Translations under genes and position numbers: made by a program
From: RECM01 sp047921215
Lineage (GTDB): Bacteria; Bacteroidota; Rhodothermia; Balneolales; Cyclonatronaceae
Direction of reading: 5' to 3'
Assembly: GCA_047921215.1 (NCBI GenBank)
Contig: JBLRWO010000011.1
Coordinates: forward strand, 1 to 64,000
Length of the DNA: 64,000 nucleotides
In this document: positions 9,630-19,754 of the stretch, in pieces
Position numbering within the stretch: the stretch's first letter is position 1
How the letters are laid out: the number at the start of each line of letters is the position of its first letter
Notes under the pieces: generated by a model
The model's database searches: none
Seen by the model: only the letters and a program-made list of their open reading frames with translations
What the model was told of the DNA's origin: nothing

Positions 9630-11735
9630 ATGATCTTTTTACTACAAGCTTTTAAAAAGGCAGCACTGATGCTGCTGGTTGCGTTGATGTTATCCCTGGT
9701 AAGCTCACTGCAGGCGCAGCAGGTTTTTGAGCGAAAAGCAGTTGAGGTGAGCAATCTGGGGATCTCGTTTACCAATGTGGGAACAATCGGGCGTCCCAAC
9801 GTGAGGAACCAGCCGGTGGGCCTGCCCAGTATGGAGTATCCGCGCGGATCGGGTACCGAACACCTGTTTGAAGCCGGTTTCTGGCTGGGTGCCGTTGTGG
9901 GAGGGGAGATCAGGGTGTCGACTTCGGCCGTTACAAATCCTGCCGGCTATTCAACCGGCACCGCCGGATTTGAATTTACCAATGATGGCACACCATTCCT
10001 TGAACGGTCATCACTGGAGGATTCGGAAAATTTCTCGCCGGTAGCTGTTAGTCATCAGGACCTGATCGCCGAGTTTTCTGACCGCCGTGTGGCCATTGGT
10101 ACCCAGCCGATCGCCGGGCATGAAAATCCACTTATTGCGGATGTCCGCATGGAGAGCTACAACTGGAATTTCGGTTTTGCTGAAGCTCTGACCATTGTCA
10201 ACTACGAAATCACCAACGACAGTCAGCAACCCTGGGACAGTGTCTACTTCGGTATCTATTCCGATATGGTTGTGCGCAACATCAATACCACCCTTGAAAG
10301 TGGTTCGGCTTTCTTCAACAAGGGGGGATTGGGCTGGATCGATTCCCTTTACGCACTCTATATTTTTGACCGTGGCTCCTTCGACAATCCCAGGATCAAT
10401 ACCTATGCGTCGAGTGTGATCATCGGATCGGAATACAGGGATGTGGAATTTCACCCGCGCAGGGCAGAAGAGGTACAGGCGGCCGGTATGCGTCCGCCGG
10501 CGGTGCGCCCGTCGTTCTGGCTGTTCGGAGCCGGTTCGGGGGATTTCCAGCGGCCAAACGACGACCTGGAACGCTACAACCGGATGGCATCGGCCTGGCC
10601 TCTCGAGCCGAACCGCACCAGGCTGCGGACAGATGGCCTGGTTTCGGAAGGGAATTTTATTCAGCTGAATTCCATAGGGCCGTATTCCCGCATTGAACCG
10701 GGGGAAAGCATCAACGTGTATATCGCATTTGTTACCGCTTTGATGCCGCCTGATTTTCAGGGTATACAGCCGGGCAACGTCAGTGCGGCAAACACCGACA
10801 GCTACGATAATGAACAGTCCCGCTCAATACTCAATGAGAACATCGGCTGGGCCTATCGTCTTTTCGATGGTCAGGAACTCGATGACGGGTCGCGGGTGCG
10901 TTTTCTGGTTCCCGAGCCACCGGCCGTACCCCGTACGCGGGTGGAACTGGATGCCGGCAAGGTCAGCCTGTACTGGGACAACCGGGCCGAATCGTCGGTG
11001 GATCCGGTAACGGGCATCGAAGATTTTGCAGGATACAAGATCTACCGTACCAAACTGGGCGATGACATCCGCGGAGTGATAGGAACCAACGCCGAGGTGA
11101 TCCGCGAGTTCGATGTGGAAGGAGACGGCCGGGGATTCAATACCGGTTTTGAGGAGGTGAGGCTGCCTTCGCCCGTAACCTTTCCCGACGATCCGGTCGA
11201 ATACCACTACCGGTTTGATGTTGAAGGCATGCTGAGTGGCTGGCAATACCTGTTTGCGGTCACCTCGTTCGATCAGGGGGATGAGCGGACCCCGCCGCTC
11301 GAGACCAGTGTTAACGCCAACGCCATCCGTGTATTCCCCGGAACGGGGCCCAATGAAAATTTTAACAGCAGTGCAGAGGAATTCCAGGTTGGCGTGTATC
11401 CGAACCCCTACCGGATCAACGCGGCATGGGACGGTACCACACCGTTTACGCGGAAAATCATGTTCTATAATCTGCCCCACCGGGCCGAAATCCGCATTTA
11501 TACACTTTCCGGTGCCATTGTGGCGAATTTGCAGCACGATTCAGGCACCTACCGGGGCGATACCCGGTGGTTCCGTGATTTCAGCAGCGATAACAGGGTG
11601 CTTTCGGGAGGTGAGCATGCCTGGGACCTTCTCACCGAAGCGAACCAGAACCTCACCACGGGGCTGTATCTGTATACCGTAAAAGATCTTGAGAACGGCG
11701 GAGTCCAGCGCGGGAAATTCGCCATAATCAAATAA
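9630..11735 (+). CDS. Large secreted protein with C-terminal sorting-like domain
   Basis: 701 residues. A signal peptide (hydrophobic to about residue 26, ending LQAQ) leads into a region with the motif N-V-G-x-x-G-R-x-N, then MEYPRGSGTEHLF and FWLGAVV. A similar series occurs in the last protein of this window. A fibronectin-like segment lies near residues 435-480 (VSLYWDNR, FAGYKIYRT). The C-terminus (about 585-701) contains YPNPYRIN and ends GLYLYTVKD...KFAIIK, as in T9SS type A sorting domains. No enzymatic motif is visible. First gene of the operon, 36 bp before the next; probably surface-displayed. Confidence 0.8.
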   Translation: MIFLLQAFKKAALMLLVALMLSLVSSLQAQQVFERKAVEVSNLGISFTNVGTIGRPNVRNQPVGLPSMEYPRGSGTEHLFEAGFWLGAVVGGEIRVSTSAVTNPAGYSTGTAGFEFTNDGTPFLERSSLEDSENFSPVAVSHQDLIAEFSDRRVAIGTQPIAGHENPLIADVRMESYNWNFGFAEALTIVNYEITNDSQQPWDSVYFGIYSDMVVRNINTTLESGSAFFNKGGLGWIDSLYALYIFDRGSFDNPRINTYASSVIIGSEYRDVEFHPRRAEEVQAAGMRPPAVRPSFWLFGAGSGDFQRPNDDLERYNRMASAWPLEPNRTRLRTDGLVSEGNFIQLNSIGPYSRIEPGESINVYIAFVTALMPPDFQGIQPGNVSAANTDSYDNEQSRSILNENIGWAYRLFDGQELDDGSRVRFLVPEPPAVPRTRVELDAGKVSLYWDNRAESSVDPVTGIEDFAGYKIYRTKLGDDIRGVIGTNAEVIREFDVEGDGRGFNTGFEEVRLPSPVTFPDDPVEYHYRFDVEGMLSGWQYLFAVTSFDQGDERTPPLETSVNANAIRVFPGTGPNENFNSSAEEFQVGVYPNPYRINAAWDGTTPFTRKIMFYNLPHRAEIRIYTLSGAIVANLQHDSGTYRGDTRWFRDFSSDNRVLSGGEHAWDLLTEANQNLTTGLYLYTVKDLENGGVQRGKFAIIK

Positions 11736-11771
11736 TGAAAGACGATTAAATCGCAAAATAAACCCAATACC

Positions 11772-14204
11772 ATGATGTATATGATTAGAAAGCTACGGAA
11801 CCTGACCCTGGCACTGATGGTGGTTGCAATTGCCGGCACCGATCTGCTGGCTCAGCAACAGGTTACCATCCGTGACCTGAATACGTATGATCCGATGCCA
11901 CTATCGCAGGAAGATCTCTCGGCTCACCCCTTAACAGGTGTGCAGGTCGAATTCACGGCCGTGATTGTTTCCTATCCCCGAAGTTCCGGTCTGGCCGGTT
12001 ATAATTCCACTACAGGTACCATCAATCGTATTCACGTTTTTGTGGCCGATACCACGGCTCTTGAGAACGGGCTAGACGGCAATTTTATGCAAATTGTTGT
12101 TGATGGTGCCGGTTTTAATGTGCTTGAAAACCTGAACCGCGGCGATGTGATCACTGTTGTGGGTGCTCTGGGCTGGTTTGGTGCTGTTGGTCAGTTTAAT
12201 TCCAGCGACATCACCCTGATCGGCAGTGCATTGTTCGACCCGGAATTTGAAAAATTCCTTCCCCTTCTCGAACCTACCACTATTGAACTTTCCGAGTTGA
12301 ACATTCCCTCTGAAGAGGTTGATGGAACATTCAAGTGGAACCGGGAGAACTACACCAAATACATCAACCGCTATGTTCGTTTTGAAGGTGTTGAGGTTAT
12401 AGACCGCCTTGAAGCGGAAACCGGCCGGCCACGTCTGTTTACCAGTGATGGTGTTTCACCCATTATGACCAGGGATGTATCCCTGCGTTACCGTAACGAC
12501 AGAAACGATAATTACAGGGATGGCTACAACTACCGCCGCGCGGCTGTCGACGGACCCTACGTACCACCCCCATCCGGAGCTGTTGTTGAACAGAGCGGTT
12601 TCATAGTTATGGATACATTCGATCCGAACAATATTGATGAATCAACCATAGCCAGAACCTTCCGCATCGCACCGATGGAAGATGGTGTGGTATGGATCGG
12701 CGAAGGTGATGATGTCGAGCGTTTCGAACCGGAGAACTGGCCGAACGACCTGCGTGTACTCGGTTTTGCCGCACTTCTCGACAATCTGACACAGACACCT
12801 GAGGAGGTATTTGAAGGTGACGAGGTATCGGTATCGATCAATGTGGATCTGCCCGAGGTCGATTACACGCTCAACAGTGTGACGATTACCTACACCGCCG
12901 GCGATGCCGGGGCAGTGACCGAAGATATGACCGGTGCCGGAAATCTGTACAGCTATACCTTTCCGGAATTCGATGTGTTTACCATGGTGAATTACACCAT
13001 AACGGCTACGACCACCACTCCGGATGATATCGTAACACGTGCCCGGCAGAGCAGTAGTTTCTATGTGCTGAGCGAAACACAGACAGCTCCGCCGATCTTC
13101 AGCCCGGCTGCAGGTACTTATGCCAACTCGGTGACGGTCTCCATCAGTTCAATGACAGAAAATGCCACCATTTTCTACACGACCGATGGCAGTGATCCCA
13201 CAGACGAGTCTGATGAGTATTCCACAGCCCTTACGTTCGATCAGACCACAACGCTCCGTGCCATAGCCTTTGCCGACGGCCTGGATGCAAGTCCGGTTAC
13301 TTCAGCTGTATATACAATAGAAGTGGACGCAATCGAAGTGGACAACCTGAACGACCTGCGTGCTGCTGCCGCTGCTACCACCTATCTCTACACCGGAGAG
13401 GCCGTGGTAACCTACGCCAGAAGTTCACGTAACCAGAAATACCTGATGGATTCATCAGGCGGTATACTGATCGACGACAACCCCGGTATCTTTACGACAC
13501 CCGCCTCCATCGGCGATGTGTTCACCGGACTTCTCGGTCAGGTTTCAGACTTCCGTACCCTGAAACAATTCAACCCGTCTGTTGACCCCGGTGCCCCGGT
13601 TAATACCGGCGTGGAAATCACACCAATGGTTGTTACACTGTCAGATATTGATCCTGCCATTCATCAGAGCATGCTGGTCCGGGTTGATAATGTGACCTTC
13701 GTATCTGCAGGCACCTTTGCCGGAGGCCAGAACTACTTTATTACCGACGAGTCGATAGGGGAAGAAACCGTAACCCTGCGTACAGCCTTTGGTGAAGCCG
13801 ATTACATCGATACGCCCATACCTACAGGTGCAGTAAACCTGACGGTTCTTGTGGGCAGCTTCGATGGTACTGTGCAGGTGACCCCGAGGTTCTCGAGCGA
13901 CATACAGGATGCGACCAATCTGGACCGCACCGACCGTCCGTTCGAGTTCGGCCTGGCACAGAACTACCCGAACCCGTTCAACCCGACCACGAACATCGTT
14001 TACACCCTGGCCGAAACCTCGGATGTAAGACTGGTTGTTTACGACATTCTCGGTCGCAGAGTGGCCAGCCTGGTTAATGAAACCCAGATGGCCGGTCAGT
14101 ACAATGTAAATTTTGATGCGGTACGTCTTGCAAGTGGTACCTACCTGTACCGTCTTGAAGCCGGTGATTTCACATCGGTTAAAAAGATGATGCTCATCAA
14201 ATAA
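11772..14204 (+). CDS. Secreted OB-fold/DUF5689-like protein with chitobiase-like domain and T9SS sorting signal
   Basis: 810 residues: signal peptide ending LLAQQQ, an N-terminal OB-like region (about 40-290), a chitobiase/beta-hexosaminidase C-terminal-type domain (about 437-516, with IFYTTDGSDPT), a second OB/DUF5689-like region (about 519-710), and a T9SS type A domain (about 725-810, NYPNPFNPTTN to KKMMLIK). The OB-like modules resemble those in the secreted nuclease upstream, but no nuclease motif is present, so binding of a polymer is more likely than cleavage. It is followed by a strong terminator hairpin, which may attenuate rather than end the operon. Confidence 0.8.
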   Translation: MMYMIRKLRNLTLALMVVAIAGTDLLAQQQVTIRDLNTYDPMPLSQEDLSAHPLTGVQVEFTAVIVSYPRSSGLAGYNSTTGTINRIHVFVADTTALENGLDGNFMQIVVDGAGFNVLENLNRGDVITVVGALGWFGAVGQFNSSDITLIGSALFDPEFEKFLPLLEPTTIELSELNIPSEEVDGTFKWNRENYTKYINRYVRFEGVEVIDRLEAETGRPRLFTSDGVSPIMTRDVSLRYRNDRNDNYRDGYNYRRAAVDGPYVPPPSGAVVEQSGFIVMDTFDPNNIDESTIARTFRIAPMEDGVVWIGEGDDVERFEPENWPNDLRVLGFAALLDNLTQTPEEVFEGDEVSVSINVDLPEVDYTLNSVTITYTAGDAGAVTEDMTGAGNLYSYTFPEFDVFTMVNYTITATTTTPDDIVTRARQSSSFYVLSETQTAPPIFSPAAGTYANSVTVSISSMTENATIFYTTDGSDPTDESDEYSTALTFDQTTTLRAIAFADGLDASPVTSAVYTIEVDAIEVDNLNDLRAAAAATTYLYTGEAVVTYARSSRNQKYLMDSSGGILIDDNPGIFTTPASIGDVFTGLLGQVSDFRTLKQFNPSVDPGAPVNTGVEITPMVVTLSDIDPAIHQSMLVRVDNVTFVSAGTFAGGQNYFITDESIGEETVTLRTAFGEADYIDTPIPTGAVNLTVLVGSFDGTVQVTPRFSSDIQDATNLDRTDRPFEFGLAQNYPNPFNPTTNIVYTLAETSDVRLVVYDILGRRVASLVNETQMAGQYNVNFDAVRLASGTYLYRLEAGDFTSVKKMMLIK

Positions 14205-14224
14205 GCACGTTTTAACTAATCCGC

Positions 14225-14267
14225 CGGGAGGAGGGGACCTGCCTCTCCTCCCGCTTTATTTTTTTTT
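14225..14267 (+). terminator. Rho-independent terminator
   Basis: A GC-rich 12-bp stem (14225-14236 with 14242-14253, one G-T pair) with a 5-nt loop is followed by a T-rich run to 14267. It lies 21 bp past the stop of the preceding gene and 12 bp before the next start, so downstream genes may be read at lower level or from their own promoter. Confidence 0.88.
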
Positions 14268-14278
14268 AGATCCTGATA

Positions 14279-15760
14279 ATGCGTTACCGATTCGGTTTTG
14301 TAATCGCCCTGCTGGCATTGCTTGTTTCATGTGATGCGGGCATACAGGGTAACTTCAGCGACAATCTGCCGCCAAAAACATACCTCACCGTAGAAAAAAT
14401 AAATCTGCCGGAAGGCGACCGCCTCGTTAGCCAGATCACCATCTCGTGGTGGGGCGACGATCCCGACGGATATATCGTGGGCTATGAATTCAGGATCGGC
14501 AATACAGACCTGTCCGAATGGACGTTTACCACTCGTACCGACAGCGTGTTCGTTCTTCCCATACCACCGGGCGAGACCGATGCCGATGTGCGGTTCACCG
14601 TGAGGGCCATCGACAATAATGATGCAAGAGACCCCGAACCACCAAGCGTCGTATTTCCGATCCGGAATTCACCACCCGAAATTTCATTTGCAACCAACCA
14701 GACCCCGCCCGATTCTACTTTCAGAATTGCCAGCTTCGGGTGGAATGTGAACGATCCCGACGGCACCCCCAACCTGAACCGTGTTGAGATCGCCCTGAAC
14801 GACACCAGCCAGTGGCACCCTGTTCCGGTGGAGATCGATTTTATAACCCTGAGGGTCGATGATACCATTCCTGATCCCGAAGCACAGGTCTTTTTTGGCC
14901 GTGCCCTGATTAAATCCGACATCGTCTTTACAGATGTGAACGTGGATGCCGAAAACACGCTTTATGTGCGGGCTTTTGACAATGCTGAAGCCTCAAGCGC
15001 GGTCATCTCGCATCAGTGGTTTGTGAAACAGCAGCGCTCCAGTGTTCTCTTCTTTAATGATATCGAAAACCCGGATGCCCCGAACCGGGTGGCACAGCAC
15101 CTGAGACTGCTCAGGGAAAACGGGATCGATGTGGTCGATTACATCGACATTTCTGACGGCAATGCCATCAGCGGTCAGCGGGTACCGTTCACATCCGCCC
15201 TGCCTGACCGGTCGCTTGCCGATCCCACAACCAACCGGATGCTGGCCGAGTGGAACCATATCTACTGGGTCTCCGATAACCTCGACCGCCACATCAGCTA
15301 TGCCCTCGAAATGACGCTCGACTTTTTCAGCAACGGCGGCACCATGTTCATAAACATCCCGACGAAGAGAATCAGTGATGATAATCCGCTGCTGGAATTC
15401 CTGCCGTTCGAACGGATGGAACAGCTGCCTGCCGGCCAGCAGAGTTTCATAGTCCAGACCAATTCGCTGGTAACACCTTTGCCCGGTGTAACAGGTATTC
15501 CCGTGCTGACCATCCGGCGGAACCTGCTCTCCTATTATCCCATTGTGCCTTTTGGTGGAAGCGTAAGCCTTTACAATGCCGATTTCAGGACCCGTACACC
15601 GTTCGGAACATCCGACTTCAACGGTTCAAAGGTGGTCGCCGTTACCAATCCCGAACAGGATATCCTCTATTTCGGCATCGATTTCTTTGAATTTACAGCC
15701 GACAGCGACCTGAGCTCGCTTGTCCGTTATTCCGTAATTGAAACGCTCGGATTCCAATAA
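14279..15760 (+). CDS. Lipoprotein with fibronectin-like domains
   Basis: 493 residues. A lipobox (LLVSC, Cys18) marks it as a lipoprotein. Two Ig/fibronectin-like stretches follow: ITISWWGDDPDGYIVGYEFRI near residues 50-70 and FGWNVNDPDGTPNLNRVEI near residues 155-175. The C-terminal half (about 255-493, from SSVLFFNDIEN) looks like an alpha/beta domain, possibly related to glutamine amidotransferase-like folds, but no catalytic residues can be assigned. Its position just before a TonB receptor suggests a surface or periplasmic accessory role, comparable in placement to SusD/SusE-type lipoproteins but without sequence resemblance to them. Confidence 0.75.
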   Translation: MRYRFGFVIALLALLVSCDAGIQGNFSDNLPPKTYLTVEKINLPEGDRLVSQITISWWGDDPDGYIVGYEFRIGNTDLSEWTFTTRTDSVFVLPIPPGETDADVRFTVRAIDNNDARDPEPPSVVFPIRNSPPEISFATNQTPPDSTFRIASFGWNVNDPDGTPNLNRVEIALNDTSQWHPVPVEIDFITLRVDDTIPDPEAQVFFGRALIKSDIVFTDVNVDAENTLYVRAFDNAEASSAVISHQWFVKQQRSSVLFFNDIENPDAPNRVAQHLRLLRENGIDVVDYIDISDGNAISGQRVPFTSALPDRSLADPTTNRMLAEWNHIYWVSDNLDRHISYALEMTLDFFSNGGTMFINIPTKRISDDNPLLEFLPFERMEQLPAGQQSFIVQTNSLVTPLPGVTGIPVLTIRRNLLSYYPIVPFGGSVSLYNADFRTRTPFGTSDFNGSKVVAVTNPEQDILYFGIDFFEFTADSDLSSLVRYSVIETLGFQ

Positions 15761-15767
15761 CAGACCT

Positions 15768-18710
15768 ATGCGTTATTTTATTCTTTTTTTGGCCTTATTC
15801 ACATTCCTGATGCATGGACCTGTATCAGGGCAAACCACAGGATCCATTTCCGGTACAGTGATCGACGCCCGCGACGGTGAATCACTCATCGGGGTGAATA
15901 TCATTATCCGGGGTACCAGTTTTGGTACAGCATCCGATTTGGACGGCAACTACGAAATCACGAACATCCGTCCTGGTGAGTATTCCATTGAGGTCAGCTA
16001 CCTCGGCTATGAGCGTCAGCTGATAACCGGAATCAGAGTGTCGGCCGGTGAAACCACGGAACTGAACATCAGGCTGAATGAGCAGATACTGTCGGCCGAC
16101 CAGGAAGTGGTGGTGATCGGGGAACGCCCCATCTTCGATATTGAGCAGTCATCGACCACATCAAATATGACAAGGGACCAGATACAGGCGGCTCCTGTCC
16201 GGCGGATTGATGAGATTGTTGGCCTGCAGGCCGGTGTTTTCCGCGATCCCACCGGTTTGTACATTCGCGGTGGCCGGGCCAATGAAACCGGCTACATTGT
16301 GGATGGTGTATCCGCTCAGGATCCACTTGCCGGAACAGGCCTGGGGCTGGATCTGGGTGCCGGGGCCTATGCCAACGTGGAAGTTACAACAGGCGGGGTA
16401 GATGTTGAACATGGCAACCTGACTTCGGGTGTGGTTTCTGTTAATACCCAGCGCGGTACCGACCGCTATCAGGGCTATTTCTCCCATAAACGCGACAATC
16501 CCGGCCGTATGACCGGCAGCAGTTTCGATTTTTTCACCGACATCTACGAAATCAATATCGGCGGGCCCACACCGGGGTTCAAAAACCTGCTGCGCGGATT
16601 GGGCGTTAATGACCCCGGTCATCTCTACTTTTTTGTAGCGGCGCAAACCAGTTTCAGCAATGAATTTATGCGAAACACGGCCGACCAGGTGCGCACATCC
16701 ATGATCAGCAACGATTTCTGGTCGCCCCGCCAGGATAACCGGTGGAGCGGCATGGTTAAGCTGACCTACAATCTGTCGCCCGGGATGAGGCTTGAAGGAG
16801 CCTACCAGCGCTCACTCACAATTAATCAGAACACCCGCATGCTGCAGATCGTGGGCGACGATGTACAGATACGCCCCGGCTACCAGTTTTTCTTCCGCGA
16901 GAATCTGGACAATGCCAATACCTATGCCCACGACAGTAAACTGACCTATCTGAAATGGACCCACACACTGAGCCAATCCACGTTCTATGAGGTACAGTTA
17001 AGCCGGCTGTTTACACGCCTGCGTGCCGATGCAAACGGACGCAACTGGCGGCCCGATCGCGTTGATGGTGAATTCGACGCAGAAAGCATTGTGGTCTATC
17101 CCGTAACACCTTTTGTGGCCGACCGCGATTTCACCTACGTGCTTCCGGGTCCCGGCTTTGCCAATAACGGAGGTATAGCCACATTGTGGCACGATCACTA
17201 CGCCGAGGAATACACACTCCGTTCCAGCTTGACGAGCTATTTCTTCAACAACAACAACCGCCTGAGGGCCGGCCTTGAAATGAAGATGCTCGACTACCAG
17301 TGGATCGACATTACCCGTCCGTGGGTTGGCGCTCCCATTCAGATCGATGAGGATACCTTTACAGAGACGTTCCGGCTCGGGGCCTCATCCGACATCTGGC
17401 AGGTGCGTCCGGTGCAGGGTGCTTTTTATGTGAGTGATCAGATCCGGTACCAGGGGCTGATCGCCAACCTCGGGATGCGGCTTGAATACTGGTTCCCCGG
17501 ATCCTACGTCGATAACTTTGTGGATGATCCCCGGGCCCCCATTGCCGACGAAGTACGCCAGGCATACATGGATGAAACCTATAATCTGTTCGGAAGCCGG
17601 TTCAAAACCTGGCTGCTGCCCCGTATCAATGTATCATTTCCTGTTCGGGAGAACATGGTGATGTATTTCAACTACGGGCACAAAGCCAAGCTTCCTCATC
17701 CGACCTATGTCTATGCCGGACTTGATCCGTTCTTCCAGGACCGCTCGTTCCTGTCGAACCTGGGTAACCCGAACCTGAACCCCGAGGTCGATATCTCCTA
17801 CGAACTGGGTTTCCGGTATCAGCTCACATCCAACGATGCCCTGAATATCACCGCCTTCTGGAGTGATAAATACGATTTCATTACATCCGAGCGGATTATC
17901 ATTACCGATGCCAGCGGCCGCGATACCGAACGTTCGTTCCGTGTGAACGGCGATTTCGCCAGGGTAAGGGGGATCGAGATGACCTATTTCAAACGCTATA
18001 AGGACTGGATCGAAGGCTCCATCAACCTCACCTACTCACGGGCCGAGGGACTCAGTTCAACGTCGAACGATGCACTACAGAGCATTATCGCGGGGGGGCA
18101 GGATATCGGCAACAATATAGAAACCCCGCTGGCCTGGGACCGACCGTGGGATCTCAAGGGCAATATTATCTTTACCTGGGACCGCCCCAATGATCCGTTG
18201 TTCGGGCTATCGGCCCTGAACCAGATGAAACTGTTCCTGTCGGGTTCATGGAGAAGCGGGCAGCGGTATACGCCCATGATCTTCAGGGGCAACCAGAGAA
18301 ACCCCGTAACGGCCGAAGAAAACTGGAGACCGGTTTACGAGAGGGACAGCGATCCCACTCAGCGGTTTGCAGAGATTGGTGAACCCTGGATCAATTTTGA
18401 TCTCAATTTCCAGCGCTGGTTTAACCTGGGGAATACCCGCCTTATTGCTTTCCTGGAAATATCGAACCTGTTTAATAACAAAAACCCGGCCATCATCAAC
18501 CCGGTTACCGGCGAAGCGTACCGCACCGATTATCCGACCGACCCTGCCGCGCTGATTGCATTGCGCAGCGACCGGAGCTATGACGTTCCCTCGAATGTGA
18601 AAGATCCCAGATATACCGATCCGCGCGATAATAACGTGCCGGCATATCTGAATCCGGCCAATTTCCTGCAGCAACGTCACATTATGATCGGGTTCGCCTT
18701 TAATTTTTAA
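15768..18710 (+). CDS. TonB-dependent receptor with N-terminal carboxypeptidase-regulatory-like domain
   Basis: 980 residues from ATG 15768, chosen over an upstream TTG (15738) because it begins a clean signal peptide (MRYFILFLALFTF) and lies 7 bp after the previous stop. Signal peptide, CarboxypepD_reg-like domain (about 25-110: GSISGTVIDARDGESLIGVNI), plug (about 125-235: VDEIVGLQAGV-like core, LYIRGGRANETGYIVDGV), then a long beta-barrel ending in IGFAFNF, an aromatic C-terminus typical of outer-membrane barrels. It should import a bulky substrate across the outer membrane using TonB energy. The substrate is unknown; neighbouring secreted proteins suggest a polymer or its fragments. Confidence 0.93.
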   Translation: MRYFILFLALFTFLMHGPVSGQTTGSISGTVIDARDGESLIGVNIIIRGTSFGTASDLDGNYEITNIRPGEYSIEVSYLGYERQLITGIRVSAGETTELNIRLNEQILSADQEVVVIGERPIFDIEQSSTTSNMTRDQIQAAPVRRIDEIVGLQAGVFRDPTGLYIRGGRANETGYIVDGVSAQDPLAGTGLGLDLGAGAYANVEVTTGGVDVEHGNLTSGVVSVNTQRGTDRYQGYFSHKRDNPGRMTGSSFDFFTDIYEINIGGPTPGFKNLLRGLGVNDPGHLYFFVAAQTSFSNEFMRNTADQVRTSMISNDFWSPRQDNRWSGMVKLTYNLSPGMRLEGAYQRSLTINQNTRMLQIVGDDVQIRPGYQFFFRENLDNANTYAHDSKLTYLKWTHTLSQSTFYEVQLSRLFTRLRADANGRNWRPDRVDGEFDAESIVVYPVTPFVADRDFTYVLPGPGFANNGGIATLWHDHYAEEYTLRSSLTSYFFNNNNRLRAGLEMKMLDYQWIDITRPWVGAPIQIDEDTFTETFRLGASSDIWQVRPVQGAFYVSDQIRYQGLIANLGMRLEYWFPGSYVDNFVDDPRAPIADEVRQAYMDETYNLFGSRFKTWLLPRINVSFPVRENMVMYFNYGHKAKLPHPTYVYAGLDPFFQDRSFLSNLGNPNLNPEVDISYELGFRYQLTSNDALNITAFWSDKYDFITSERIIITDASGRDTERSFRVNGDFARVRGIEMTYFKRYKDWIEGSINLTYSRAEGLSSTSNDALQSIIAGGQDIGNNIETPLAWDRPWDLKGNIIFTWDRPNDPLFGLSALNQMKLFLSGSWRSGQRYTPMIFRGNQRNPVTAEENWRPVYERDSDPTQRFAEIGEPWINFDLNFQRWFNLGNTRLIAFLEISNLFNNKNPAIINPVTGEAYRTDYPTDPAALIALRSDRSYDVPSNVKDPRYTDPRDNNVPAYLNPANFLQQRHIMIGFAFNF

Positions 18711-18742
18711 AAATCACGGTTTTCCTTTTGAAATTGATCAAC

Positions 18743-19753
18743 ATGTTAAGCAGATTAAACAGCCTCGTGATCATTGCCCTGGTGTTGAGCCTGGGACTGA
18801 GCGAAGCGGTAATTGCACAGCGCAGCCTGCTGCCCAGCCTCGGCGGCTCGCGTTCGGGCACATCAGGCTTTCAGTTCCTGAAAGTGAATATTGACGCGCG
18901 ATCATCGGGGATGGGCAATTCGAATGTGGCGGATGCCACCGGAGGCGCGTCACTCTACTGGAATCCCGCACTTGCCGTTCAGGGCGACCAGTCGCAGCTC
19001 TACCTGGGTCATACTGCTTATTTCGCCGATATTTCACTGAATTATGCCAGCTACATCCATAAATTCAGGTCCGTTGCCGTTGGGGCATCTCTGATATACC
19101 TGGATTCCGGCGAGATGAACGAAACGACCGAATTCAGGCCATTTGGAACCGGGCGTACGTTCAGGACCGTTCATATGGCGGCGGGGCTTACCCTGTCGCA
19201 GGAACTTACCAATCTGTTCAGCTATGGCCTTACGCTTAAATACCTTGATGAGCGCATTGAAGAGGTCGAAATTCAAAATGTGGTTGTCGATCTCGGGTTT
19301 TTTTACCGTGTGGGTGATACCGGGCTGAGGTTTGCCATCGGGCTCAACAATTTCGGCCTCGATGCATCACCGGGAGGGGAAACCGTACGCCTGACCCTCG
19401 ACGGAGAAGAAGTGCTTTCGGAATTTGAGGATGTATCGCCGCCCACATCCTTCGTGCTCGGCGCGGCGTATGATGCCTACCAAAGCGAAAATATCAACGT
19501 GCTGGTAACCGGTCAGCTCACCAATCCCAGCGACGATGCCGAACAACTCAGCATCGGTTCCGAATTGAGCTACATCAGGCAGTTCTTCATCAGGGCCGGC
19601 TATCAGTTCGGGGTGGATGAAGTGCAGTTTCCCAATTTTGGAGTCGGCTTCAGATTGCCTGTAGCCGGCAGATCCCTTGAACTTGACTACGGTTTTTCAG
19701 CCCGTGAAAGGCTGGGGAGCATACACCGGCTGGCCGTAAAATTCAATTTATAG
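18743..19753 (+). CDS. PorV/PorQ-family outer-membrane barrel protein
   Basis: 336 residues from ATG 18743 (an in-frame TTG lies at 18728). After a signal peptide ending AVIAQ comes the family signature: GFQFLKVNIDARSSGMG, then a GGASLYWNPA block, which is typical of PorV/PorQ and related FadL-like barrels. PorV is the shuttle protein that carries T9SS cargo from the translocon to the attachment complex. Finding one inside an operon with T9SS-sorted proteins and a TonB receptor suggests a locus-dedicated shuttle or barrel, though it could be a general outer-membrane channel. The C-terminus (RLAVKFNL) fits a barrel strand. Confidence 0.85.
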   Translation: MLSRLNSLVIIALVLSLGLSEAVIAQRSLLPSLGGSRSGTSGFQFLKVNIDARSSGMGNSNVADATGGASLYWNPALAVQGDQSQLYLGHTAYFADISLNYASYIHKFRSVAVGASLIYLDSGEMNETTEFRPFGTGRTFRTVHMAAGLTLSQELTNLFSYGLTLKYLDERIEEVEIQNVVVDLGFFYRVGDTGLRFAIGLNNFGLDASPGGETVRLTLDGEEVLSEFEDVSPPTSFVLGAAYDAYQSENINVLVTGQLTNPSDDAEQLSIGSELSYIRQFFIRAGYQFGVDEVQFPNFGVGFRLPVAGRSLELDYGFSARERLGSIHRLAVKFNL

Positions 19754-19754
19754 T

